DNA from: Pseudomonas quercus | Lineage (GTDB): Bacteria; Pseudomonadota; Gammaproteobacteria; Pseudomonadales; Pseudomonadaceae | Length of the DNA stretch: 64,000 bases | NCBI RefSeq assembly: GCF_012033695.1 | Contig: NZ_JAAVJI010000006.1 | Location: 1 to 64,000 of the forward strand | Direction of reading: 5' to 3' | Notes under the pieces: model-generated | Seen by the model: the letters and a program-made list of their open reading frames with translations, nothing else | Databases searched by the model: none | Told to the model about the DNA's origin: nothing | Made by a program: the position numbers and the translations under genes | Shown here: piece after piece, positions 26,214-34,527 of the stretch | Layout: each line of letters begins with the position of its first letter | Numbering within the stretch: the first letter of the stretch is position 1

Positions 26214-28415
26214 ATGGGTAAATTTGATCACATTGCTCGGCAAGATCGCGCCATCGAGCACCCGGATGCTGACGCCCTGGAACGTGGCCCATTCATCTCC
26301 AGCTTGGTGAGAACGCTGGTACACACTGAGTTAAATCCAGAGGGCGGAGTCGTTTCGCGTAGGGCAACTGGGTTTGTGGTTGGCCTCACGGGGGAATGGG
26401 GGCTAGGTAAATCCAGCGTGTTGAATTTGCTTGGCTCGCAGCTGAAGCAGATGGATCAGGTGGTAGTGACGACTTTGAATCCTTGGCTATTCAAGGGAAG
26501 AGATGAGCTCGTGCGAGCCTACTTCGACAGCTTGCGGGAAGCACTCGGTAAAAGTCCGAATGAAAAAGTAAGAGCCGTGCAGACTTACCTTGAACGCTAT
26601 AAGGCTTCGATAGAGTTCGTGGGAACGACCACTGCTGGAATCATCGACGCTTTGATGGGGGGCGGAGCTGCCTCGGTCTTCTGGAAGAAGTGGTTGATCA
26701 AGCTCGTTCGAACGGTGCTCAAGCCAAAGGATCTAACACCAATCCACGAGCGAAAATTTCTGGAAGCCAAGCTCGCTGACGCCAAGGTTGCGGTGGTCGT
26801 CCTCATCGATGAACTAGACCGAGTAGAAGATGAGGAGGTGCGTGCCGTCGCGCAACTCGTCAAGGCTGTAGGCGATATAAAAGGCATTTCATATCTGGTT
26901 GCTTACGATTCTGACCGAGTCACTCAAGCGTTGGGCAGAGGCAGCACCCCCGAGGAGCGGCGCGCGACAGGGGAGAGCTACCTAGAGAAAATCGTCCAGT
27001 TTCCGATTCCTTTGAGGCCGCTGTTTGAGGATGACGCGAAAGCGCTTCTCGCCAACGCAATGCAGCACAATGGGATCGAGCTTCCGTCTCCGCCGCTCCC
27101 TTACCAACTCGAAGTCTATGAGGAACTGATTCGTGTAGTCAGGACACCGCGAGAAATCAAGCGGATGGTCGGGGCATATTCAGTGCTCGAAAAGATCGTT
27201 CGTGGGGAAATCTGCTCCTACGATCTGCTCGCCTATAGCTGGCTGGTCACCAAGGCACCTAGCCTCCGACAGCGCATTGCGGACAGACTTCAAAAGCTCG
27301 TAGACGACCCTGGCACGCCCGAGATGGTTCGCCGAGCTGAGTGCCGAAGAGACCGTGGTGAGATTTCAGAATCACTCAGTGAGTTACTTGGCGCAACCGA
27401 CGAAAATCAGGAGACCCTTTTGAAGCTGTTGTTCCCTCGGTTCGGCGGTGAGCAGAATTTGTCTGCAGCTGCTGATCGGGGCAATAGGGTTGCGAAGCGC
27501 CGAAATTTAATCAGGTTGCTTTATTTGGGTAATCCCCCAGGGATGATGTCGAAGGCCGACGTTGAAAAAATCTGGGCATGTGAAGAGGTCGATGAGTCAT
27601 TTGCCCTTTTGGAATTACTCCGGGCTGACAGTAAACTCGACCAACTTTTTGATCGCATCGGCGATGCCTTATCTCTGCTGCCAAGCTCGGGAGACTCGGT
27701 TTTTTGGGTCGCACTTTCTAAAACGCTAGTTCGCCAGTACGACTGGATCCTAAGTCAGGAAGAAACGGCAGGTCTGGTTGACGATGCTTGCGCAATACTG
27801 TGGAGGTTCGCGCAGACTTCGACCGGTACCACGGCAAGGTTTCGGAGCATCGTGCAATCTCTTATAGCCAGTTCCGACTTGCTCCTAGTGCCTTGGATTC
27901 TCAGGAAACATCTTTTCGCCCATGGCCTGACTCACTACCCAAAACAGTCACACAGCCAGATAATCTTTGATTTTAATGAAACGATAGATTTGCGGGATCG
28001 TGAGCTCAAGCGTTACGCAAAAGCTGTAAGCAGTGGCATGGTTTTACGCAGGTTGCCAGACAACGAGGCAATTTTCTGCCTGCTGAACTCAGATCAATGG
28101 GACACTCGCCTCAGAGCTAGCCTCACGGCCCAACTGACGGATATGAACTCTGTGGGGACGCTGGCTGCGCTGCTGAACCCACCGAACGTCATTATCGACT
28201 TGAAGACGCTCGACCGTTTGGTAGACGCAAATCAGGTGGTTGAGGTCATCGAGCGGTTGGTGAGGGCTGAGGGGCTTCCGGAAAATCCCTGGCTGGCTTC
28301 ATCCCTCATCCGTTTTCGTGATTCTCTGCTGGGGAGAGATCCTCACTTCAGTCACCATGAAGATGGTTTACGTGAACTGAAGGATATGGTGCCAAGCACA
28401 GGATCTCCGTCCTGA
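26214..28415 (+). CDS. KAP-family P-loop NTPase (733 aa)
   Basis: The start is taken at ATG 26214 (AAGGA about 12 bases upstream); the open frame extends to 26139 without a better site. The KAP signature is clear: the Walker A GEWGLGKSS (residues 60-68) follows VVGLTG, with PWLFKGRDELVRAYFDSL downstream, Walker B VVVLIDELDRVEDEEV near residue 200 and the sensor region YLEKIVQFPIPLRPL. The usual KAP transmembrane insert is replaced here by a short Gly/Ala-rich hydrophobic segment (GIIDALMGGGAASVF). KAP NTPases occur in several anti-phage loci as membrane-linked switch ATPases. The last 350 residues are helical, unassigned and may be the sensor part. No partner gene is adjacent, so it may act alone. 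Confidence 0.75.
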   Translation: MGKFDHIARQDRAIEHPDADALERGPFISSLVRTLVHTELNPEGGVVSRRATGFVVGLTGEWGLGKSSVLNLLGSQLKQMDQVVVTTLNPWLFKGRDELVRAYFDSLREALGKSPNEKVRAVQTYLERYKASIEFVGTTTAGIIDALMGGGAASVFWKKWLIKLVRTVLKPKDLTPIHERKFLEAKLADAKVAVVVLIDELDRVEDEEVRAVAQLVKAVGDIKGISYLVAYDSDRVTQALGRGSTPEERRATGESYLEKIVQFPIPLRPLFEDDAKALLANAMQHNGIELPSPPLPYQLEVYEELIRVVRTPREIKRMVGAYSVLEKIVRGEICSYDLLAYSWLVTKAPSLRQRIADRLQKLVDDPGTPEMVRRAECRRDRGEISESLSELLGATDENQETLLKLLFPRFGGEQNLSAAADRGNRVAKRRNLIRLLYLGNPPGMMSKADVEKIWACEEVDESFALLELLRADSKLDQLFDRIGDALSLLPSSGDSVFWVALSKTLVRQYDWILSQEETAGLVDDACAILWRFAQTSTGTTARFRSIVQSLIASSDLLLVPWILRKHLFAHGLTHYPKQSHSQIIFDFNETIDLRDRELKRYAKAVSSGMVLRRLPDNEAIFCLLNSDQWDTRLRASLTAQLTDMNSVGTLAALLNPPNVIIDLKTLDRLVDANQVVEVIERLVRAEGLPENPWLASSLIRFRDSLLGRDPHFSHHEDGLRELKDMVPSTGSPS

Positions 28416-28544
28416 GCACTCCTAGGCATTCAGGCACACATCGGGTTGGGGTTTGGCGCAAATCATGTGCACCGGGTGACCGCTCTCTGGGTTTCAACTA
28501 CATTAAAGAAACAAGCGTCACTAATGGGATCAATGGAGTTTTAA

Positions 28545-28916
28545 ATTTCTCGTCTCGCAGAATTCCGCAAACTCGAACAACAGCTAGCAGCCCAGCTCGC
28601 AGAGCTGGAAACGCTGAAAAACGACACAGGCCTGAAGAAAGAAATTGAGTTTGAAACCAAACTGCGTGACCTTTTGGGTGAGTACAGTTTTAGCCTGCGA
28701 GACGTAGTCAATATTCTGGATCCGCAGGCTGCAAAAAGCCGGAAGGGCGCTCAGGTTGTGTCTGAAAAGGGCACTCGTAAGGCGCGGTCGGTGAAGGTTT
28801 ACAAGAACCCACACAACGGTGAAATCGTTGAGACCAAAGGTGGCAACCACAAAACGCTGAAGGCTTGGAAAGCTGAACACGGGTCAGATGAGGTTGAATC
28901 CTGGCTGGCTCAGTGA
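28545..28916 (+). CDS. MvaT/MvaU-family xenogeneic silencer with apparent ATT start (123 aa)
   Basis: The product has the MvaT layout: N-terminal coiled coil (SRLAEFRKLEQQLAAQLAEL), GEYSFSLRDVVNILDP, a basic linker and the DNA-binding end YKNPHNGEIVETKGGNHKTL with KAWKAEHGSDEVESW. Length matches MvaT (about 124). The family alignment starts exactly at codon ATT 28545, because TAA (28542-28544) immediately precedes it in frame, and GGAG (28535-28538) sits six bases upstream. The first in-frame ATG (28674) would remove the whole oligomerisation helix. Use of ATT, as in infC, would make expression low and sensitive to initiation fidelity; a recent ATG-to-ATT mutation is the alternative. The protein should bind AT-rich island DNA. 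Confidence 0.8.
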   Translation: MSRLAEFRKLEQQLAAQLAELETLKNDTGLKKEIEFETKLRDLLGEYSFSLRDVVNILDPQAAKSRKGAQVVSEKGTRKARSVKVYKNPHNGEIVETKGGNHKTLKAWKAEHGSDEVESWLAQ

Positions 28917-28930
28917 TCCAGACCTCTTCA

Positions 28931-28958
28931 AAAAGCCGCCCCTAGGGGCGGTTTTTTT
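28931..28958 (+). terminator. Rho-independent terminator after the MvaT-like gene
   Basis: Stem CCGCCCC / GGGGCGG (28936-28942 and 28945-28951) is followed by seven T residues. It lies 20 bases after the stop codon and separates the silencer gene from the TIR gene. Confidence 0.85.
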
Positions 28959-28997
28959 ATACACTGACTTTTTTCACCTTCCAGAGGCAGGGCCTAT

Positions 28998-29954
28998 ATG
29001 GCAAAGGTGTTTTTTTCGTATAGCCACGACGATGAAGCTCATCGTGATCAATTGGAGAAGCACCTCGCTGCTCTGAAGCACGAGGGGATGATCGAGTCTT
29101 GGCATGATCGACGGATCCTTGCGGGCAGCGAAATCGACTCCACTATCGATCAACAAATTGACCAGGTAGACGTAATTTTGCTCTTGGTTAGCTCAAGTTT
29201 CATCAGCTCGCACTATTGCTACTCCGTTGAAATGCAAAGGGCACTGCAACGGCATGCTGGTGGCGAGTGCCGAGTTATCCCGGTAATCGTGCGCCCATGC
29301 GATTGGTCGTCTACTCCCATTGGGAAATTGCTGGCGGCACCTCGCGACGGAAAAGCCGTTACAACTTGGCCAAATTACGATGAAGCCTATGCTGATATCG
29401 CCAAGCAGATTAGAGCCGTTGTAAAAGACGTTGATTCGAGAAAGCAAAAGCAGACCACTGCCAACTCCCACACCTCAACCTTCAGCTCAAACATGGTAGG
29501 TGCGGCTTTGGTAGAACCGCGCTCTAGTAACCTGCGCTTACGCAAGACGTTCACTGATCTGGAGAAGGATCAATTTGCTCACGAAACCTTCGATTTCGTA
29601 GCTCGTTTTTTTGATGCGACCCTTAGGGAGCTGCAGGAGCGAAATCCCGGCATTCAAGGTGTGTTTCGACTAGTGACTGCAAATCGATTCACCGCTGCGG
29701 TGTATAACCAAGGCTCCATCGTGAGCGAGTGTGCTATCGCCCTTGGCAACGGCTTCGGCAGAGGGGCAATTACCTATTCCTCCCAGGCTTCAAGCACTAA
29801 TAGCTACAATGAAATGCTCAATATCGAATGCGATGACCAATCGATGTATTTCAAGTCCTTGATGGGAATGCATCAGCGGGGTGTTGGAAAGCTCAGTCAG
29901 GAGGGCGTGGCTGAGCTTTTGTGGGCCAAACTGATCGAGCGCTTGCAACATTAG
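28998..29954 (+). CDS. TIR-domain protein with C-terminal unknown domain (318 aa)
   Basis: Residues 1-145 form a bacterial TIR domain: KVFFSYSHDDEAHRDQLEKH, then ESWHDRRILAGSEI, DVILLLVSSSFISSHYC and SVEMQRAL, where Glu 78 is the likely NADase residue, then VIPVIVRPCDW. The remaining 170 residues after a Ser/Thr/Gln linker form a separate alpha/beta domain (FDFVARFFDATLRELQERNPG ... MYFKSLMGM) that may sense the trigger. The domain order TIR-then-sensor is the opposite of the Cap12-like gene at 14358. The family commonly kills infected cells by NAD+ depletion. It has its own terminator-insulated position and appears to be a single-gene system. Confidence 0.75.
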   Translation: MAKVFFSYSHDDEAHRDQLEKHLAALKHEGMIESWHDRRILAGSEIDSTIDQQIDQVDVILLLVSSSFISSHYCYSVEMQRALQRHAGGECRVIPVIVRPCDWSSTPIGKLLAAPRDGKAVTTWPNYDEAYADIAKQIRAVVKDVDSRKQKQTTANSHTSTFSSNMVGAALVEPRSSNLRLRKTFTDLEKDQFAHETFDFVARFFDATLRELQERNPGIQGVFRLVTANRFTAAVYNQGSIVSECAIALGNGFGRGAITYSSQASSTNSYNEMLNIECDDQSMYFKSLMGMHQRGVGKLSQEGVAELLWAKLIERLQH

Positions 29955-30063
29955 TCCCATCACTCAAGGATGTGCGGAGCGCGTAGGCCTGAAGGCTGAA
30001 AGGGGATGCAGCCGCGCGCTCCTGGCTGAAAGGCCTTTAAGTCAGCTCACTCCGTTGTCTGCA

Positions 30064-30555
30064 CTACAGCGCATCTGGGGCGGACACTGGCGCGCCAGGT
30101 TTCGGCTGTGCACGATTTCGCCTGTCTTGGACACGTTGCCGAGAGGCTTGGCGCTTAGCATGCAATGCCTGTGAGGCAGTCACGATGCCAACGGGCTGAC
30201 CGTCCAGATCAAACCGTGGCGCATTTTCTACCATGCTTTTCCAGTATCGGGATCCTTGGCACCAAGTTGAGATACCCAGCTTGAGCTGTTCGCTGGTCAA
30301 CCCGAGCAGCTCCAAGTGCTGCTCAGCGTCCTTCAGGATGCCTTCTTTGAGCGGAACCTTCGGAGCCGGATTGACGGGAAACGCCAGTGGAAAATGCTTC
30401 TGCAATGGCCAGATTGCTTCTACGGCTGGATCTTGATTGCGACGCTTCGCCTGTGGGGGAGACTTACGCTTGGGGTGTTTCGCGCGTTCGGCCTTTTGGG
30501 GTTCTTTTTCAGCCCGCAGGCGGTCACGTAGCTCAGCTAGTTGTTCAAAACCCAT
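30064..30555 (-). CDS. ProQ/FinO-family RNA-binding protein (163 aa)
   Basis: The start is placed at ATG 30555 (MGFEQLAELRDRLR); the open frame extends to 30705 but the added residues are Cys/His-rich and unlike the family. A basic N-terminal region is followed by the ProQ/FinO domain (about residues 55-135): KHFPLAFPVNPAPKVPLKEG, LGLTSEQLKLGISTWCQGSRYW and RFDLDGQPVGIVTASQALHA, then a basic tail. Such proteins bind structured small RNAs and transcript 3' ends. Copies on islands and plasmids often control conjugation or exclusion genes. It is not near transfer genes here. Confidence 0.8.
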   Translation of the reverse strand: MGFEQLAELRDRLRAEKEPQKAERAKHPKRKSPPQAKRRNQDPAVEAIWPLQKHFPLAFPVNPAPKVPLKEGILKDAEQHLELLGLTSEQLKLGISTWCQGSRYWKSMVENAPRFDLDGQPVGIVTASQALHAKRQASRQRVQDRRNRAQPKPGAPVSAPDAL

Positions 30556-30740
30556 CGTTCTATTCACTGCTTCTAGGTTGATTGCGTGGTGCAAGGATAT
30601 TGCATGCAGGCCAAGGTCGCAGCAGAAACAGGACGCACTGCTAATTTCTCGGGGTTCCAAGTGATTGCACAGCACCAGGCATGACGGGAGGGATGGGGTA
30701 TGCATCTGACGAGCTCCATCTCGCCCAGACGTCTGAGCCC

Positions 30741-31040
30741 ATGAAGCTGAATTGCTGGAAACGACTCGCGCCGGAGATGGCCAAATCAGTAAGCCCCCAA
30801 GATCAAGTGTCGATGACTAGGAACGAATGTTGGGTTTACAGACGGAGAGCATGGGCATTCGCGGTGGGTCTTTGGGTGGTAGGCGCAGTGCTGATTGGCT
30901 ATGTCCACATGGGCATTCTAAGTCGCGGGTGGGGAGTCTGGATGAGCTATCTGATGTACTTCCTGGAATTCTGGTACCTGCTCGGCCTAGGCGAAATGCA
31001 CCGTTGGTTTTATAGCTGGTTTACTCGAGATGCCGAGTAG
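30741..31040 (+). CDS. Small membrane protein (about 99 aa)
   Basis: A frame on the plus strand encodes two hydrophobic stretches (AFAVGLWVVGAVLIGYVHMGI and MSYLMYFLEFWYLLGLG) joined by a short loop and ending FYSWFTRDAE. Possible starts are ATG 30681, 30741 and 30813; none has a strong ribosome binding site, and 30741 is chosen as a compromise. The frame diverges from the ProQ gene and would be an inner-membrane protein. No family recognised; the start is uncertain. Confidence 0.45.
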   Translation: MKLNCWKRLAPEMAKSVSPQDQVSMTRNECWVYRRRAWAFAVGLWVVGAVLIGYVHMGILSRGWGVWMSYLMYFLEFWYLLGLGEMHRWFYSWFTRDAE

Positions 31041-31304
31041 GACAGATCAAGCAGCCTCCCGGCGCAATGCCAAGCTTTTAACTGCTCCAACACCTAGGTG
31101 AATGCCATAGAGCTTGTGCGGCTTCGATTCAGAGATCAAGGGAAGGGTGTGCGGCGTATTTAAAAACGCATCAGCTTTGGCGAGCACCGTCGAGGCTGGC
31201 CAGCTTCATACCAGGTATCTTCGAGGCGAAGACGAGTCGTTTGAGGAAGTTTTTTTCACCTAGGGAAGGGCCAGTTCCATTCACTGCTCAGACCAACGAC
31301 ACAG

Positions 31305-31766
31305 CTAGTCCTGACTCCAAAAGTCGGCAACAGTCGATTTCGGCACCCCGAGCTCCTCGGCAGTCTGCCGTTGAGTGAGCCCGCGTGCTTTGCACGCCTG
31401 TATAGCCTCAGCTCTCTGCTGTCGAATTTGAGCCTTGGCAGCCACTGCTCCTTCATTGAACTGCTGAGCCAGCAACTCCAGACCACCGGAAGCGCTGAAT
31501 GCCTCAAGTTCATCCGTGACCCTGGACAGCACGCTATCAAGAGGCTGGTCGCCTGACGCGACCGTCGCGAGCACCAGTAGCGTTATGGTGTCGATGCCGG
31601 CAACTGCCGAGATCTCGTCGAGCTTAGCGAGGGAGATGTTGGATTTCGATTGCTCGATATTGTGGATGTATCGCCGAGCAGCAGCTGAGGCCAAGTCTAT
31701 TTGTACCAGGCCTTTAAGCGAGCGAACGGCTCTGAGTGCTGCAGCAAGACCTTGGCGACGCGACAT
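31305..31766 (-). CDS. XRE-type regulator with a second C-terminal HTH (153 aa)
   Basis: The N-terminal 60 residues have a Cro/C1-type helix-turn-helix (VQIDLASAAARRYIHNIEQS, then ISLAKLDEISAVAGI). A helical linker follows, and the last 25 residues form another helix-turn-helix (LTQRQTAEELGVPKSTVADF) of the Hin-like or sigma-like kind. Two DNA-binding ends suggest a regulator that bridges sites. The gene is divergent from the phosphoesterase operon at 31971, with a 204-base shared intergenic region, so it probably controls that operon and itself. Confidence 0.75.
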   Translation of the reverse strand: MSRRQGLAAALRAVRSLKGLVQIDLASAAARRYIHNIEQSKSNISLAKLDEISAVAGIDTITLLVLATVASGDQPLDSVLSRVTDELEAFSASGGLELLAQQFNEGAVAAKAQIRQQRAEAIQACKARGLTQRQTAEELGVPKSTVADFWSQD

Positions 31767-31970
31767 GGGTGTCCTCAGAAATACGAGGATAAAGCCAGTT
31801 TGCCTTGCCCGTTACGACGCTATATAGTTCCCATACCGGGCATGGCGTGGCTGTTTCTCGTGCTCAGATTCCGAGCCGCGACCTCAGACCGAGGACATCC
31901 TTGGCGCGGATCCAACCGGCGCCTGCACATGCAGACGCTCAATATATTGATAAATCGAGATGGGTAGATT

Positions 31971-32708
31971 GTGAAGCTGTATGTGGTCTCCGACCTGCAC
32001 AACGAATTCTCGCTATTCGAGGTGCCTTCAGCCGTCAACGACCTTGCCGACCTCACCGTTTTGGCGGGGGACATCGACAAGAAGTCGAGAGGCGTGTCTT
32101 GGGCAAATGGCGTCTTCCAAAAGCCGGTTGTGTATGTCGGCGGAAATCACGAGTACTACCAAGGTCACATCGACCGCACGCTAATCAAAATGCGGGAGGC
32201 GGCGGCTCAGCACGTGCATGTGCTGGAAAATCAAGCCCTGGTGATTGGTGATGTGCGCGTGGTTGGAGCGACCGCGTGGACTGATTTCTCACTGACCCAC
32301 GACACCTCAGCCGCAAGCAAGGTCGCTCGGGAGGAAATGAACGACTACCGGGTGATTCGTGCCGGCAGCAACTTCCGGCGCCTCCGGCCTGATGATGTGG
32401 CGACTCGTAATCGAGAGTCGAAGGATTGGCTTGCCCGCGAGCTTGAAAAGCCCTTCGCCGGAAAGACGATCGTCGTGACTCACCATTGTCCCCTTGCTCT
32501 TGCCATGGGCCAAGGTCATCAAGGACACCTTAGCGCTGCATACAGCAATGACTGGCCCGACCTCGTCGCGCTGGCTCATCTCTGGATTTTTGGCCATACG
32601 CACCAGTCGGTCGATATGACTTACATGGGATGCAGGTTGTTTTCAAACCCTCGTGGATACCCGTCGGAAGTCACGGGTTTCGATCCACATTGCGTGATTG
32701 AGATTTAA
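31971..32708 (+). CDS. Calcineurin-like metallophosphoesterase (245 aa)
   Basis: The GTG start at 31971 gives a protein that opens directly with the metal-binding motif VVSDLHNEF (Asp 8, His 10). AGDID, VGGNHEYYQG, VVTHHCP and IFGHTHQSVD follow, completing the five motifs of the calcineurin-like phosphoesterase family. The substrate is unknown; relatives cleave phosphodiesters including nucleotides and 2',3'-cyclic nucleotides. The stop overlaps the next start by one base (TAATG), and that gene overlaps a third, so three genes form one coupled operon. Confidence 0.8.
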   Translation: MKLYVVSDLHNEFSLFEVPSAVNDLADLTVLAGDIDKKSRGVSWANGVFQKPVVYVGGNHEYYQGHIDRTLIKMREAAAQHVHVLENQALVIGDVRVVGATAWTDFSLTHDTSAASKVAREEMNDYRVIRAGSNFRRLRPDDVATRNRESKDWLARELEKPFAGKTIVVTHHCPLALAMGQGHQGHLSAAYSNDWPDLVALAHLWIFGHTHQSVDMTYMGCRLFSNPRGYPSEVTGFDPHCVIEI

Positions 32709-33040
32709 TGGATGCTTTGGAATTGAGTTTATCTACCCTCGGGCAACGCGAGGCCGGCCTTACGAGGAACCTTCCTCAGGCCGTGCTTGACGCCCAGGCA
32801 TTGGACTGGGGCGTCCTGGTCGACGCGTTTTTGGTCAACGCTGCACGAGTTGGCGAGGTATACGCTGCCAGCGCGTTTTGCGACCGTTCGCGCACCATTC
32901 AAGATGGATCCACAGTCGTGACGCCTCCTGTTCGCATTTTGGCGGTTCGGGAGCCGTACCAGCTTCTTCAGACGCTCGATGCCGGTGATCACTATGTTGT
33001 CGCCTCACATTTTTCCGGTGAGGAGCCCACCCATGGCTGA
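32708..33040 (+). CDS. Hypothetical protein (110 aa), second gene of the phosphoesterase operon
   Basis: ATG 32708 shares one base with the phosphoesterase stop, indicating coupled translation. The product is acidic and mixed alpha/beta (MDALELSLSTLGQREAGLTR ... YQLLQTLDAGDHYVVASHF). I recognise no family. Its end overlaps the following gene by eight bases. The conserved-looking operon structure suggests the three products work together. Confidence 0.6.
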   Translation: MDALELSLSTLGQREAGLTRNLPQAVLDAQALDWGVLVDAFLVNAARVGEVYAASAFCDRSRTIQDGSTVVTPPVRILAVREPYQLLQTLDAGDHYVVASHFSGEEPTHG

Positions 33041-33302
33041 GGCGCTGCAGTGGCCGGGTGAGGTGATCAGTGCTGCTTCCGAACAGTTCACTCGGCCCGT
33101 GACCGGCTACCTGTGGATGCCGTTGCCCGAGGGCACTGCTTTGGTCGGTCAGGTCTACATGGATGCACAAGGTAGGTTCGCCGATGGCAGGCTCATCAGG
33201 ACATCAGCGATCATGTCCTTGCGTCAGGAACTGGGCTACCTGGTCGCGGATACGTTCTCGGGAAGCTGCTACGTGTTGGTGCCCCCAGCGCCCGCCTTAT
33301 AA
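33033..33302 (+). CDS. Hypothetical protein (89 aa), third gene of the phosphoesterase operon
   Basis: The start is set at ATG 33033, with GAGG about eight bases upstream, overlapping the preceding gene by eight bases; earlier starts in the frame are deeper within that gene. The product (MAEALQWPGEVISAASEQF ... SGSCYVLVPPAPAL) is a small beta-rich protein of unknown family. It is the last gene of the operon. Confidence 0.55.
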   Translation: MAEALQWPGEVISAASEQFTRPVTGYLWMPLPEGTALVGQVYMDAQGRFADGRLIRTSAIMSLRQELGYLVADTFSGSCYVLVPPAPAL

Positions 33303-33448
33303 AGTGCGTCGGCGAGCACTCAGGGAAGCGACAACGTATCTCAGAAAAAGCAGCCCGAGGAAGGTCGGGCAGGGCCCATGGCTAGGGCTTGCCAGTATCC
33401 TGAGCGGTCTTCCAACGTCTGAACCCCGCCAGTAAATCACGCCAAGTC

Positions 33449-33730
33449 ACGGGGCTCGGTACCTGGTCAGTCAATGACATCGCCACCTTCCTCAAATCGG
33501 GGGCCAACTAGCACAGTGCCGCTGGAGGTTCAATGGCGGAGGTCGTTACGCACAGCACGCAGTATCTCTCCGACCAGGATCTGAACGCGATCGCGGTATA
33601 CCTCAAGTCACTGGCGCCTGCTAACAGCGCTCCAGCGCTGCGAGCAAACGATGCGACCGCTAAAGCCCTGTTCAATGGGGATGTCAGCAAGCCTGGCGCG
33701 CAGGTGTACGTCGATACCCGACCAATGATG
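33449..33730 (+). pseudogene. Relic of a membrane-bound dehydrogenase cytochrome c subunit
   Basis: In one frame the segments TGLGTWSVNDIATFLKSGAN, a TAG (33509), then HSAAGGSMAEVVTHSTQYLS and DQDLNAIAVYLKSLAP are read. This is the linker-and-helix pattern found between haem domains of alcohol or gluconate dehydrogenase cytochrome c subunits. No CxxCH haem site remains in the fragment. The relic lacks both ends and has an internal stop. It directly abuts the umuC relic, marking a scar of older recombination. Confidence 0.7.
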
Positions 33731-33732
33731 TG

Positions 33733-34047
33733 AGGTTGCTGACCAAGGCAGCCAGCGAAGCCGTGAACCGTCTTTATCGATCAGGGTTCAAATACAGCAA
33801 GGCTGAGGTATTGCTCCTGGATCTGAGGCAGCCGGGTGAATTAACTGATGATCTCTTCTCCCAATCCCAACCTGTCGAGGCAAACAAGGTCATGGGGGTA
33901 CTGGACGAGATCAATGGGCGGTGGGGGCGGGGTATGCTTCGTCTGGCCAGCGTCCCGGCTGACCCGAGCTGGGCGATGAGGCGAGACCTCATGAGCCAAA
34001 GCTTTACCACTCGCCTAGACCAACTATGGACGGTGAAAGCGAATTAA
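33733..34047 (+). pseudogene. C-terminal fragment of a UmuC/RulB-type error-prone polymerase
   Basis: The 105-residue frame matches the end of Pol V subunit UmuC/RulB: GFKYSKAEVLLLDLRQPGEL, VMGVLDEINGRWGRGMLRLA, then MRRDLMSQSFTTRLDQLWTV. The catalytic fingers and palm (first 300 or so residues) are missing and there is no proper start. Plasmid- and island-borne rulAB genes in Pseudomonas are known insertion targets, so this may be the left-over 3' end of such an event. It ends in a normal TAA. Confidence 0.85.
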
Positions 34048-34527
34048 GATGCAAGATTGAAAGCCCGTCAGCTGAGCCCATTGAGAGCTGGCGTGCGTTA
34101 AACTACTCATCAACTTATTAGTAATCGGGACTGGTAATCACGGTAGGGTTCGTCTCATACCGAAAAAATGTACGAGCTAAATTTGGAATGTTTGGCCGTG
34201 CTCGATCAATGTGGTAGAGATCTTGGGTTACGCCCGAGAGGCCGTTGACCCGGCTGCGCTCGACGCAAGTTTTTTGGTTGCAAATCAACTCGAGTGACTG
34301 TCGAGCAAAGACGCTTTTGATGAGCTGACCAAGTCAAAACGAGCTAACAGGGAGGGGTAATTGGTCAGCATTTCTCCCCCCGCACCTTGAGGTGACGCCG
34401 AGGTGCCAATGGAGCTTGCCTGTGCGCCAATTGGTCGTCTTGCATAGTCACGGTTGGCATCTAAATATTGACTGAGATGTGACGACCACTGCTTGTTTTT
34501 TAATTTATGGTTTCGAATTTGGTTGTC
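34048..34527. other. 480-bp gap between the umuC relic and the island greB
   Basis: No credible gene is present. GC falls sharply towards the right as the AT-rich recombination module begins. The 3' end of the island greB transcript should terminate here, but I see no clear intrinsic terminator. Confidence 0.4.

Noticed and set aside
28888..29076. 62-aa frame across the MvaT-like terminator
   Set aside because: It reads through an intrinsic terminator and into the TIR gene in the wrong frame.
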